Position numbers and translations under genes: made by a program. Below, piece by piece: positions 12,565-30,037 of a DNA stretch of 64,000 bases. The stretch lies in NCBI GenBank assembly GCA_916613615.1, contig OU744725.1, positions 9,096,708 to 9,160,707 on the forward strand. Reading direction: 5' to 3'. This DNA is from Steromphala cineraria. Its lineage: Eukaryota; Mollusca; Gastropoda; Trochida; Trochidae. The notes beneath the pieces are model-generated. The model saw only the letters and a list, made by a program, of their open reading frames with translations, was not told the DNA's origin and did no database searches. The first letter of the stretch is position 1. Every line of letters begins with the position of its first letter.

Positions 12565-12886
12565 ATCATCAATCTAAATAAATTTAGATCAACAGGTTTT
12601 ATATTTGGTCATACTGTTGATCATTCTAAATAAATAGATAAAGATATATTTTTCACAATGCACACTGTTATTGAGAACAGGCCATAAGCTATCATATGTT
12701 TCTTCCGTTCACACCTTGAATGAGCGACTAAGAACTGTTTGTGACGTCGAATTTGATTGATCAAATCGCGATTTCCTTATTTGAACACGAAAGGTCACCG
12801 GGACGACCACTCACACTGGTCAATCTTAGATCAACAGTATGACCAAATATAAAACCTGTTGATTTAAATTTATTTAGATTGATCAA
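12565..12886. mobile_element. MITE-like element, about 55-bp terminal inverted repeats, 3' flank of copy A
   Basis: The left end (ATCAATCTAAATAAATTTAG, then ATCAACAGGTTTTATATTTG) is mirrored by the right end (CAAATATAAAACCTGTTGAT, then TTATTTAGATTGAT). The element of about 320 bp starts within 15 nt of the copy A stop codon, so it probably supplies the 3' UTR and its AATAAA. It is non-coding. Confidence 0.75.
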
Positions 12887-17388
<4,502 letters not shown>

Positions 17389-19265
17389 ATGGAAGAAGGG
17401 CAGGAAGGGGATGTCCAGTTTGTGGGCAGGGAAACTTTTCTTCAGAATCTGCAGACAAATTGGGGAAGGTACAGAATCTTTGGAGTCTTTGGAATGAAGT
17501 CTGTCGGCAAATCACGCGCTGTCAATGAGTTCCTAAAGCTACTGAAGTCAAATCATCCAGATCCTGAGGACATTACACACATAGATGTGAAACTTCAATC
17601 AGTAAAGTCATGGCAAGGTCTGATGCTTAAAATCAAAGGCGCATTCAAGGACGATATCATTTATGAGGACTTTGCAGTTTTTGCTGATGTACTAGCTTAT
17701 AAAATAGAAACAAACCAGGATATAAATTTTGTATTTGATTTTGATGATGCAGAAGATGTAATTGAAAGCCCAGTCAAAACTATGTTTGTGTCCTTGTGTG
17801 AGCGTCTTCTAGAGACCTGCCTCAATGTGAAGATCTTGGTGACATCAACAGTCAAGTTAAAGTTTCCACATCAAATGTCAAGTTTCTACAGCATGGAGCT
17901 CCCTGTCATGTCCCACAATGATGGTGTGAAGCTGCTCCAATCAGTTACTCCACATATTCAATATGGAGGTGTCATAGATGAAATCGTCAAACTCTGTCTT
18001 GGTTTACCGTTAGCCATCCTCATGACAGGTAAGGGAACATAGTTCTATTGCGCTAACTTAAATCACTAAGGTAACAATAGTGCAGTGTTTGTAATTAGGT
18101 AATCCATATTGTTTAAGTTTTTTTACAACAAAGTTATCAAAAAGCTATACATATAGCAAATCTTTAAGTTAATTTTGAGATAAACACTTCCAAATCTATT
18201 ATATCACCATTTAATTTACAAATAGGAAAAGTTATATTATAACCATCACTATCAGGGCAAAAAAACAGAGCTTTGTATGACTCTCCGATCACTACTTTAA
18301 TCTCAAGTCTTTACAGAGTTGTTTTTATAAATTTTATTTCTCACTCCACGATTCAAGGGATTCATCAACTATTCTACATTTTTCCAATATATTTTATAAC
18401 TCTTCCTCCATTATCCAGGTAGTGAGCTGGAGATGGATGGAGGGTTTGTTAGCCCCGAGGAGATGGTGGTGATCCTCACTCAGTGTAGACTGGAGGCCTG
18501 GAGCCGGGAGGAGACGTACTCAGAAGAGGAGCGGCTCGGTGAGTTCTTTATGGAAGTAGACCGAACATAATCTCTAGTATTGAGCTAAAGCAAAACTTGT
18601 TCAGTGCCAGGAGCAGGTCAAGAAGAATGTATAAATATATCAGGATTTCGAATTCATGACTTTTTATAGGGTTCAGATGGCCAAGCGCATTTTTGTCATT
18701 CATAAAACCACTATTTATAAAAAGAAATTGCTTTTCTTTCTGTTTCACCAACCCTCCTCGCACCCCCTTTCATCTTTTTTCCATCAATGTCTTAGGACCA
18801 ATAAGAACATTTCTTGGGGAGTATTTTTAGTTCATGCTGGGTTTTTTTGCTGTAGGTCCAGTTTATAAAAGTTTCATTGCTCGACTATCAAATGTGTTCC
18901 AAGAAAGATGAGCAGTTCTCGGATATATCCCGGGGTTCTGTACTCTCCGCCACGCCCAGGAGATGCTTGGTAGGTCTGATATTTCGTTTTTTACATTATT
19001 TTCTTAAATAATACATGTTTTCCGACAACATAAAAAGATTGAAATATGTATTCTTTCGATTTCCGAGAAGAATGATGTTGGTTAAAAACCTCATAGACTT
19101 TTCTACAATGTCAGAAAATAAGGAAATGTGTATATCATTATTGACAGATTGTTTATGACCCGGCTGTTGTAGGCAATGACAAGATGAAATTTAAAGAATG
19201 AAAAAATCTGAAACTCACACATGCAAATTTGCTGTTTTTAGCAAAAAGAAACAACAAATAACAAA

Positions 19266-20665
19266 ACTCTAAACAATAAGTTAAGCGCCACTTAATAAAA
19301 TTAGGTATATCTGTTCAACAAGTTGTTGGAAATGATATCGAAGGTGTTTTATGGCATGAACAACTCCCCATACATTGATGCAGACAATCACAAATGCTCG
19401 TGAACTCCGATTTTTTTATAAATTAATCTTTTAGGTGACAACACTATTGTCGGTTAGTTCGAACAAATGATTGAATATGAGTTTGAGATTCAATTATTGC
19501 AATATTATCAATAGGGGAGAGATGGAGACTAATTGGTTTACAGGATAGTGGAATGTCCTGCAGAGCTTTTGCTAGACAGTTTGGGTATAACCACGTATTA
19601 TCACACGTTTGGTACAAAGACACGTCCAAACCTATGATGTGAAAGACCACGTGACAGTAACCTCTGTACGTGAAGACATTGAACTGATTCCGAACGTAAG
19701 ACAACTCCTCTTCACTAGTGGATTACTCCTGGAATACACACAGGAGGGAATCGCCTTTGCGCGGCGGGTTATTGGGTACGTAGACCTCTCTGAAATTAAC
19801 ACAATAGCACATTAATGAACGTCTTAGGTGGTGTAGAGCGTTGGTGGATTGGAAATTGGCATCATGACGCCGAATCCTTTGATCTGATAAGTGTAGGATG
19901 CTATTGCATATTGTGGATGGCTTACACCCGTTTCACACCAAGACATGTCCAACCAACCTATCAGTGTGATGATATGGGGTTGTGTCTCCTACGGTTGTAA
20001 CCTCGACCTTGTGACAGTTCAAGGTACGCTCAATGCTCAGAAATGCGAGATAATATCCTTCTCCGTATGGTAAGTCCACATTTTGACAACCACCCTCTTC
20101 GTACCAGACCAGGTAACATGGATGACAATGCTAGACCCTACAGAGCCAGATTGTACAGCGTGAGGCCATCACATTACTACGGTGGCCTGCTTGCAGTCCC
20201 GACTTGAATCCGATTTAACATCTATGGGATGTTATTGGTTGCCGTGTACTTAGAAGAGACCTGCCTGTTCAAACTGTGTCAGAGTTGGATGCAGCACTGC
20301 ATCAGGAGTTTTAGCAGATTCCTTAACAAATCATAGAAACTGTTATGTAACATGTTGCGGAGCACCAATAAAGCCATGGATGCACAAGGGTCATACACTC
20401 GCTATTGACTATAAAACTATTCTTAATGGCGCAATATTATTTTTTAAGACAGTCTCAATCTGTTTTATCGACCGTACCAGGTATTGCAAAAGTTTTGAAT
20501 TTAGTTGACAAATCAGTAAAAAATAAAGCTATCAACTTATTGTTGTCAATTTTGTCAAGTCGACACACTTTACCACCAATTAATACATCTCTTTAATCAG
20601 GAATAAATGTGAGTTACGTGTATTTGTTAAATTTTAGTTGAATTCGGGTGACGCTTAACGTTTAT
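19266..20665 (+). mobile_element. Tc1/mariner-like element relic in intron 3 of copy B
   Basis: The region starts with an inverted-repeat-like GTTAAGCGCCAC and ends with GTGACGCTTAAC. Broken + strand frames read as a Tc1-like transposase: GMSCRAFARQFGYNHVLSHV (helix-turn-helix region), YTRFTPRHVQPTYQCD, VTVQGTLNAQK-like and DDNAR. Many stops and frameshifts are present. Copy C has the same insertion at 32595..33550 with a large internal deletion, so the insertion predates the B/C duplication. Confidence 0.7.
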
Positions 20666-21390
20666 ATGTAACAATGCATGCCATCAAATGCATTAGATAT
20701 GCAGAACTAGTATATGAACAGTTTGTTTCAATCTTTTCCCATTTCTTGTCACTGAAATAAGTTACATTGTATCATATTGTCTTTATCTACTCATTTAATG
20801 ATCTTGACCATAAAAAAATATTTTTTTGAATAAGCAATAAGCTGACGTTATATATCAACTTACAGAATATGCCACCAATTTTCTTTCACATTTTTCTATT
20901 CCATGTATAATGAATAGACCACTCATCTGTACGTGATACTAAAGATATGGTCCTAGCTCCGCTGATGCGGAGACACATGATTGAGTTTGACCCCCCAAGG
21001 TTTCGCTACAATATCCATGGAATCCTCAAAATGTGTCTGGAAGACTTCCAGACTGCAGACAAACTACCTGGTAGGTGTAAGAAAGAAGTCCCTATAGATT
21101 AATCCACATCCTCATTCTCATTTCCGTGAACACAGGGAAACTTACTCTATGACAACCTTTCTTCCTGTAATTAAGCAATATTATTATGCATTGCATAAAC
21201 GTAACTTGTAAGGAAACACATTAAATTAAAAACACATCAAAATGTATGCATGACTAATGATGTTTAGCAGTACAAACATAATTGAATAAGTATAACGAAA
21301 TCTTTCATCGAGAGGTTACAATCAAAGTTAAACGACTGTATCAAAGCAATATGGATTCGTTTAAGGGGTGAACAAAAACAGTAACAATTG

Positions 21391-21522
21391 GTTGGTGGAA
21401 AGCAATGGAATGGCTGCTCAACTTATCAATCTTTCTCGTCTATGCAAATGCTGGATGTTGGTGGAAAGCAATGGAATGGCTGCTCAACTTATCAATCTTT
21501 CTCGTCTATGCAAATGCTGGAT
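21391..21522 (+). repeat. 66-bp perfect tandem duplication in intron 4 of copy B
   Basis: The unit 21391..21456 (starts GTTGGTGGAAAGCAATGGAA) is repeated exactly at 21457..21522. Copy C has a single unit near 34278..34343. The duplication therefore arose in B after B and C separated. Confidence 0.95.
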
Positions 21523-24017
21523 GTATTTTGAAACAAATACAATTTTGTATAAGTCAGAACAATGTTAGCTGAAATAAATTTCTTCAAAACATTAATCATT
21601 CTCTAAACATGTTGAATGATAATAATTATATATATTTATATATAATTCAAACCTTCCTCAGTTATTCCTATCACACTTATACTGCACACTCCTTTTCACC
21701 AGAGATCCGGAAGCGGTACTGCCTGATATTTGCCGGAGTGATGCAGGACCTTGCTACCAGAGTATCTACCAGGGAATGTGCAGAAGCCATCTCAGAACTT
21801 GCTGTAGAACAACCCAACCTTCAGAAGCTGATGCTGGACATAGCCTACACCAGCCAGGAGACATACCCCGTCTATATCAGACTTGTGGAGTCTTCATCAC
21901 ACCTTATAGAGCAGTACTTTGGAGGTCTAGTCCAATTCCAAATATTTATTAATCACTTGCCAACGTGGCTACATTATTGGAAGTAAAACTAGTATCACCA
22001 TGGACGATTTTCGTGGTCCATCCATTTGGTTTGAATTGTCGATTTGCAAGATGGGATGTTATTTTGTTATTTTTGTAATTTGTAACCATAATACATTATA
22101 TCAAATTTTGTCTTTGTCTGTGTTGCCAGGTGAAAGTTTCCTGTTCTACAAGAACTGTCTGAAGTTGTGCGAGTCCTACAAGAGAGACACGGATGATGCC
22201 ATTGTTAGTGGAGCTTATGGGAGGTCACTTACCAATGTCAAGGTCAGTCCTCAGATATAAATCAAAGATGAAAATACACAATGAAGGTGATATTTATATT
22301 TTGGAGAATATACATCTATAAGACTGTATTTGATTGTTGATCCAATTTAAGTCAATAGATTTTACCTTAAACGGTAAGAAAATGAATAAACCAAAAACGT
22401 GGTACACTTTACTTAGGGTAGTGCATAATTGAAGCTTGTTGTCTTAAGTATAAAGCTAAAGAATATGAACTGAACCAATTTTGACAATTCAGTTAAAGAG
22501 ATATGCAAAATAAATGTTGTGACATTAATGAGGAAGATCCTATCATCGGTAGACATCCTACAACAAATACAAGTTGTTGACTTGTTAATAATGATCTGCC
22601 ACATTCAAATATCACACGCGACAGGTTATAAAACGTTAATGAGTTGAAGTAAGATTTGAAGGAAGGTGCCTTATCCCTTTGACAATCATGGAACCAACTT
22701 CAGAGTCATAATAATATAATGATGTGCACACTCACATTCAAATAGCATACGGGATATTTCCAAAAGGTTAAATTTTAGGATTTGAAGAAAGGTACCCTAC
22801 CTCTTTATTAATCTCTGAACCAACCTCCGTGTCCATGCATCAATGTTCCAGGGAGATCTGGTGACTGGAGAGGAGATGTACAGACGAGCTCTTCACATGT
22901 CCAGAGGGGAGGGTTCTCAGCGGTCCATTATGAAGATTGCTGCTCAGGTTCGCCAGAATATGGGCTGGAATTTGTTTCAGCAGGGGAGAAATGAAGAGGC
23001 ACTGAAGTAGGTATCAAAACCTAACCACGTTCTCCGTTGTTAATGTTTCAAATGGCTGGCATCCCAGGTCACAATGTCACTCATTTGCCCATCAGTTTCG
23101 TTATTTCTAGATATCTTTTAAACTTTTGCATCCATTATTTTCATGTTTGGTGACTTTTGCTATTGTTTGGCAACTTGGTCTTTGTCCTTATTTGAGGGTC
23201 ACATTTCAGTTTCAAATACCATTAACCAGTCACCTGCTTTTGGGGATGTCATCATTTTTTAAATTTGGTTTGTGTTTTTGCCAAAAATACAACTTGACGA
23301 ACCTATTACTCTATTATAAATGATAAAAACTAACAAAAGGAGTTTATGTAATTTATCTCTGATGGTATTGGACACACTGAAACATGTTTATATGATTATA
23401 GAGGATAGCTGTATTTTAGAGAAAAAATCTATTTTTCACGAGTGACCCATTTCTACCTTACGTCCTAATGGTATCCTAATACTTCAATCTTTGATTTATT
23501 GGATTGACATCTTCTCAAAAACGATTGAAATTAATCTTGAAAAACACTTATCAATATTGCTTATATTAATTGTTTGTTTCATTACATGTCTGTCAACATT
23601 TAATTGAGTTATCTCCCTTGCCTTGCCAATGGCAGGCTTTGTGTACCCGCCAATTTCAAACCATTTACATGACTCTGGAAAGTTACCATAGGGCATTTCA
23701 GTCCACCTTTAATTAACAGTTCATTCCGATGTTCTTGTAAGTTCAAATTACAATCTTCCTGTATTGCCCCATTTGCCTCAGATGACTGTTTACGACCAGG
23801 ATTAACATTTTGCAGGAACCTGACTGAGGCTCTGCACCTTACCGAGAAACTCGGATTGAAGGATGAGTCTGTGGTGGTGTGTACTCTCTCAGTGTTCGGG
23901 GTAGTTCACACAGCTATCGGTGAGTGTGCAAGAAATGTGATCGGCAAGTAAGGGTAGTATTAACAATTATCATGTACTTGCTTATTAATACAGAGAATTG
24001 AATGTACGATACACCCT

Positions 24018-24169
24018 TCGTCAAACTCCCTGTATCAGTCCGCAGGGCACATAACCTGTATCAGCCCGTCGTCAAAAGCAAAAACCTGTATCAGCCCGTC
24101 GGCAAGGGACTTGAACCTGTACCTGTATCAGCCCTCGACCAATATCTATTGGGGTATCGGGCTGATACC
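24018..24169 (+). repeat. Degenerate CCTGTATCAGCCCG tandem repeat, intron 8 of copy B
   Basis: Four copies of a unit of about 30 bp (CCTGTATCAGCCCGTCG plus a variable part) end in a hairpin-like TATCAGCCC...GGGCTGATA. Copy C has three units at 36841..36958. It is a repeat-number difference between recent duplicates. Confidence 0.7.
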
Positions 24170-25560
24170 GAATGTGATATGAAAATACCCATATAATACT
24201 ACAATGTATCTATAAAACTTACGAAAAGGGATGTGGTATTCAAAACGTCATACCTAGCGATAAAGCCTTCACAGAACCAAAAAGATTGTTAATTTAGATC
24301 ATAAAGTCCTGTGCAACACGAAATGCACCTATAGAAGTTTCATTTATAGATGTAGTTCTTTTGATGATTTAAACTCACAGTAATCAAATATTTCAGGCAA
24401 TTATGAAGAAGGCGAGAAGTATCACCTGGAATCTCTGAGAAGAAGGATCGCAAAGCATGGAGAGATGCATTCGCACATTGGTTCTTGTTACAACAACCTT
24501 GGCGTCCTGTACATGCAGAAGGGAGACTACTCTACATCGAACTATTACTACCGGAAGGGACTCGAGCTGAAGAGGGAAACCAATGCAACACCCTCTGCTA
24601 TTGTTACATCCATCAGTAATGTGGTTTCCGTGGAAATAATGGGGAAGAATTTCTCTGCAGCAAAACAATTGCTGGACGAAGGAGCAGACATCTTAGACAA
24701 GCAGTTGTCTGAGTGAGGATAAAACCGTTATTGTTCCTCGTTAACAAATTTTATTTTTTTTATCTTTATTATGAATGAGGATTTTTAAGATACAGAAAAA
24801 GTAGTCAGACAGAATTAGTGCTCCAGACTACGTCGTAGTAGCAGTTTAAAAAAGTCCGTCCTTCATTGTTTCAACTCAACATTTATGATTTACTTCAGGT
24901 TAACCGCTCTTTCGTATTTTTGTATCAAATTTGACAATCATGAAAATGCTTTGCTCATGCCAGTTTTTGATGTGACAAAAGGTTGGTGTTCTTTTTGGCA
25001 GATGGAGATTTGAGAAGAGTCTGATTCTAGAAGGATACGGTCGACTGTACTTGGCTACGGGTGACCAGGAGGCAGCCATTAGAAACTTAGAGGAAACATA
25101 CAAAATAAAAAATAAGTCAGTTGAATGCTTGCTCAGTTTGGGACGAGCCCACAGAAAAGCTGGAAATAAAGATAAGGCATGGCAAGTGTTCCGAAAGGTT
25201 TTGGATCATAAGAAAGTTGTTGCAAAGAATATACCACAGAACAAATTCATCTGGGGTTGTGTGACAGAGATGGTGGACATGTTGACAGAGGAGAACTACT
25301 CAAGGGAAGATAACTCTCCTAGTTTGGAGGAACTGTTCTCAATAGGGAGAGATGAGCTGCTGAGGATCATATCTCACTATACAGAGAAGGGTGTGTTTGC
25401 TATGAGGGACACCTACGATAGGAAACTGAAGGACTGGAATAGCAAGAGGCAGAAATTTGCTGGGTCACTTCTTATCGTCTATGATAGGAAACTGAAAACT
25501 AGACTATCGAAAGAAGAAACGTCACCGGTTCCTTAGTATCCAGCTTCAGTTCTATCAATC

Positions 25561-25870
25561 ATCAATCTAAATAAATTTAGATCAACAGGTTTTATATTTG
25601 GTCATACTGTTGATCATTATAAATAAATAGATAAAGATTTATTTTTCACAATGATACACTGTTATTGAGAACAGGCCATAAGCTATCATATGTTTCTTCC
25701 GTTCACACCTTGAATGAGCGACTAAGAACTGTTTGTGACGTCGAATTTGATTGATCAAATCGCGATTTGCACACGAAAGGTCACCAGGACGACCACTCAC
25801 ACTGGCCAATCTTAGATCAACAGTATGACCAAATATAAAACCTGTTGATTTAAATTTATTTAGATTGATC
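25561..25870. mobile_element. MITE-like element, 3' flank of copy B (paralogue of 12565..12886)
   Basis: It has the same terminal inverted repeats and nearly the same internal sequence as the element behind copy A. It begins 25 nt after the copy B stop. Copy C lacks it, in line with the 3' end of B having come from A. Confidence 0.75.
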
Positions 25871-28800
25871 AATCATTGTATTATTACATTCATTCAATAT
25901 GAACACATGTTTCTCTTTAATTATTTCATTTAACAACACTTTTAATTCGGATATTTTTAGTCACAGAGTTATCTCCCTTTATATAATTGCCGTTAGCTCC
26001 GTACCGCGACTCTTGATGTTCACACTGTGCTGAGCTTGGACCGCAGTTTAGTTATGACTTATTTTGGTCGAAAATGAGTAAACTGGTTGAAATAAAAGAT
26101 CTTAAGGGTAATAAATTCGTTACACGGCGTTTTGACAGGGTGTACGGGACTGTAAGACCCTTGTACATTCTGATTTTCCTTCGGCTCCGCCTCAGGAAAA
26201 TACAGAATGTACAAGGGTCTTACAGTCCCGTACACCCTGTCAAAACACTGTGTAACTAATAGTATTAACTATGACTTGTTTTCATATACTTGTACATTAT
26301 CTAAATGGCATGTATATGTTATGCATTAAGTCTTGGAATCGGCGGCAAAGTACATTATCAGGGCAGTACTTATTGGAAAAAACTAAAATACTAGTTTTGA
26401 CCTGAGATGGGCGAGTTGCATAGCTGCTGATACTGTCAGAGTCAGCGGACCTCGAGCCCAAGATGTACAACGATTTATAGCATTGCAGATTAAGTGTATT
26501 ACGTGTATATATATATAAAGGTGTAACAAGTGTTTTTTACAATTTTTAAAATTGGATACTTCACAATCACTGTGAGTAAAGCTGAATTTGTAAATAAACA
26601 AAGGTGAAACTAAACTGTGTCAAGAACATGATAGAGTAGTGGTTCTGAAGTCAAAGCCAAACCAGAAAATGAATTTTGGAATTAGAGATTAGTAAAACAT
26701 TATGAGTTGATGGTGGCGGGGATGGTGTGTTGTTTGGTTAGATATTTTGTTGATTTTTTTCAAAGATGTTGATTAAGTTTATATCAAATTAAGAATAAAG
26801 AAATCATTAACGTCTACTTCTTAAGCATAAAAGACCATTTTAATTTTTAAGGGTTGTATTTATGTGTGTATTTTAAATATGTTGTTTTTCAATTGTAAAT
26901 GTTGTACAGATGTTGTAGAAAATGCCTTATTTGCATATTTTTTATATTGAAAATTAATTTGACTGATTACATGTATATATTATATCAACTAGCTTTCCCT
27001 TTTATATCAAGTTTGTGTTCCGAGTGAAATAAATTTGCATTGGCCTAATCCTTGGCTGGTATTTTGTACGATTTATTGAGTTTTTGGCAACAACTTATTT
27101 TTCATATATACTAACAGAACAGCGGATGATCATTCTACCATGTCACAGCCTCAGTTATAAAATCACGACTTCAAATAGTTTTATGAATGAATTAAGTTAT
27201 TAAGGCAACGCCAATCAAATTACTTAAAATATAATGCATAATATAGCCAAATGAAAGGAAATGGTCACCTTTAGAAGTATAATCGAAGAATCCAAAGATA
27301 TTGGTCCAATAACCTTTACTCGAAGTACTGCAATGTTTAGAAGAAGAAGCGGAATTCAACTCAGTGATAATCATGTTAGTATACCCAGAAAGCAGGAATA
27401 ACCCACGTGTTCTCTTCTAGTTAGAACCTCGAACAATGATAATCATAGTTTGTTTGCTTCGTGCCATGTGCTTTAAATTGATGTAGGACTGAAGATAGAA
27501 ATGACAATAACCGAGATAATCCTTCAATGATTGAAAACTGCCTGGAGCATTGCATGATTGTCATAATTGTTCACAAATTATTCCATTTTAAGCTTCTTGT
27601 GTCAATGTAATTAATGCTTCTTATTCAGGTAAATCTTTTCGTAATATTTGATTATCTATGAGTTATTTTTGTGACATTATTGCTGATTATCAATCTGATA
27701 ATGCAGTTGTTTGTTGTTCTTATTCTTTAATAATCGGTATTGTGTTTTGCCAATCAAAACTAATCGGTACGATAAATTTAAAAATCATTAAATACATCTT
27801 ATCTGACCAGCTGTCATTAGTATTTGCCTATTGTTATCGTTTTATTTATCAACAAACACCTAATATAACGTAGACCCGTGTGAACAACGTGTCGAATCCA
27901 ATACTAGTACCTCTTACCTTTTCCAAACATCACTGGACTATACAGTAGAGGGAAATAACCGCTGACGGATTTACCACATAGGGGAATCCCCTGAGTTTTG
28001 TTCAACGACCACCAGCAACAAGGAAGCCCATGCTGTCAACAAAAGGTGTAGCAACGTCGCCAAGGCATGGACTCTGTAGTAAGTTGTTTGCACTTTAGTT
28101 TGTATTATACACACAAACATATTCTGCTGAATACAATCAATTTAATATTTACTATGAGTTCATTGAAGAGCTTATTCTAGCCAAAAGAATGGTGTTCATA
28201 ATATCTTAATCCACCCTGGCCTGAAACTTAACCTCCTCAAATGTAAGTCTACATTGGATTTATTCTATTGTATTACATCAACTTCTCTCGGTTTCCTTTC
28301 ATGAATTCATCAAAAATAATTTCTCAAGGATTAACTATACTAAGGCTAAGTGTGAATCTATGAAAAGTAAACACCATGTTGTAAATTGAGCTTCTCTTTT
28401 ATGGGACCTCGTAAAAGCTCCAATCCTATGTTTACAAGGCGAAGTCACGGAGCGTTAAATGACTGCGCATGTGCGAAATTAATTGTAATAATTGTAATGG
28501 CAATGTGAGATGATGACCTACCTATAGACTGACGGGTGGCAGGGTATTGTGTTGAAGAACGTCTATGTAAGTTATGAAACCAAACGGTCATCAGAGATGG
28601 GTAAATAAACTGGAGAAGTGTCATTGAAAATAATATATGTTTGTATGTGTATAATACTTGCAAATTTAGCAATCCAAAGCGATATCTTTGTAATGTTTGT
28701 ATTGTTTGTTTAACTTCTTTGCCTATTTGTAGCCGGCCGTTAGTGTAGCATTTCATTACATTTACCTCGGCATTTTACACACAAGCCCGGAACATGTATT

Positions 28801-30037
28801 TGTATTAATAATGTTAACATATCTAGTCTATGCAAATGCAGAAAATTAAAAAGACCCTTATAATGAGTAAAGTGGACTGAAAAAGGAGCTAGCAACCCAG
28901 AATTATTTTACTGATAGTACTGTCACGGATGATTGCTGATAAAGATAAGATGTCGTGTTTGTGACCATGTCAAAATATCTGGCTGGGGCTATATTCTATT
29001 TGTACGGAGGCATTAGGTGTAAGACGATACAGTGAAACCAAATTTCTGTACTCTATGTCATAGGTTTATAACCTGCCATTGTTGAATCTAGAACATTGCG
29101 TTACAGGCTTGACATGGCGTTGTAGCATTGCAAGGTGATATGTTATTTCAACAAATAGTACGATGAATATCAACTCTGAATGGTTTCTTGTTAAGGTGAA
29201 TAAGAATATTAAATTCGTGACACAGTTGTGCTCAAAGAGAAAGTTGATTCATGAAAGAAAAACGAGTTAAAGGTTGTAATAAGTAGACATTCACAGGCAC
29301 ACGCAGGCAATGTATTCTGTTTAAAAATTGATAGCCTTTTCTTTGTTTGTTAGATTGGGTTTTTATTGAAGTTTCTGCACAAGAAAAATATAAATTAAAA
29401 ACTATTCATTGAGAGTTATAAACCTTCTACTTGTGTTTATGGGCTTGGTACAAGGCGCGTTAAAGTCTCTCTCTTTCTCATCCTCGCAAAAATTCTTTGG
29501 AAATGGGTGCCTAGAAACGGTGTCATCGCAAAGTGTTTTTGATTGGTTGTTCTTGTACAGTTTAGTAGTTGCTTCACTAGGTATTTCTTTTAGGTACGTT
29601 TTCTGTTCCCTGAATTATGTAAGATCAACTTGATAGCAAGGTTTTGGTTGCTAAAGCTTTAATAAAGCCAATATTCTACAAATAAGCGTATTTTCATCAG
29701 CATCAGCACCAAAATGATTACCAGTATGAGCAACAGAAACAACTGCATTAACAGTGTTATTATTAACAACAATAAAATCAGTCTCATCCTGTCGGCTTTT
29801 GTTTTAGCAGTAACAGACAATTGCATCAAAATCAACTAAAGCAACAGCAACACCTAAATCAAAGCAACAGCATCAGTGAGGTCGACGACAATAGCATCAT
29901 CAGAAGATACAACGTTGGCATCAGCAGCAGCAACAGTTTCATCATCAGAAATAGCAACAACATTAACAACAGAAGCAGCAAAAGCAATAAATAGCCTATA
30001 TTTGTATATATTAATATCAGCTATAACGTTATATGCA
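25871..30037. other. Spacer B-C: second copy of the duplicated intergenic sequence, no gene seen
   Basis: 26265..29400 aligns with 12890..15640. Insertions unique to this copy are about 25873..26262 (containing the hairpin at 26119..26256) and about 27340..27660. 29440..29650 replaces the (TC)n tract and the 1.3 kb that follows it in the first spacer. The last 380 bp are CAACAG/CATCAG-rich and precede the ATG of copy C at 30038. I see no real gene on either strand. Confidence 0.6.
26119..26256. repeat. Long near-perfect hairpin, about 60-bp arms
   Basis: The left arm (GTTACACGGCGTTTTGACAG, continuing to TTGTACATTCTG) is matched by the right arm (CAGAATGTACAAGGGTCTTA, continuing to ACACTGTGTAAC), with few mismatches around a loop TTCGGCTCCGCC. 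It lies in an insertion present behind copy B but not behind copy A, so it is younger than the duplication. Confidence 0.85.

Larger units (their letters stand above)
17389..25536 (+). pseudogene. NB-ARC-TPR (STAND NTPase) gene copy B, in-frame stop in exon 3; C/A hybrid
   Basis: Ten exons: 17389..18028, 18419..18538, 18856..18969, 20918..21070, 21703..21924, 22130..22242, 22852..23006, 23816..23919, 24397..24712, 25002..25536. Total 2472 nt, so 823 codons if the stop is ignored. Start is the ATG at 17389 (MEEGQEGDVQFVGRE). Exon 1 carries Walker A GMKSVGKS, Walker B FVFDFDDAED, a sensor-like ILVTSTV and GLPLA: the NB-ARC signature. Exons 7-10 encode TPR-like helices. Codon 272 is TGA (18909..18911), where copy A has CTA and copy C has CTT. 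The length is unchanged, so this is a substitution, not a frameshift. A product ending there would be a 271-residue NTPase core without TPRs. Intronic sequence from exon 4 to exon 9 is nearly that of copy C, while exon 10 from about 25202 and the 3' flank are nearly those of copy A. Called a pseudogene because of the stop; readthrough or a deliberate short isoform cannot be excluded. Confidence 0.85.

Noticed and set aside
24018..24169. Possible CRISPR-like array
   Set aside because: Only four degenerate units with irregular spacing, in an intron of a eukaryotic gene.
29876..30037. N-terminal extension of copy C (54 Ala/Ser/Thr-rich residues)
   Set aside because: The equivalent sequence before copy B is broken by a stop, copy E starts MAEEEEGD with no such extension, and the stretch is a CATCAG/CAACAG-type repeat. 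It is more likely 5' UTR.
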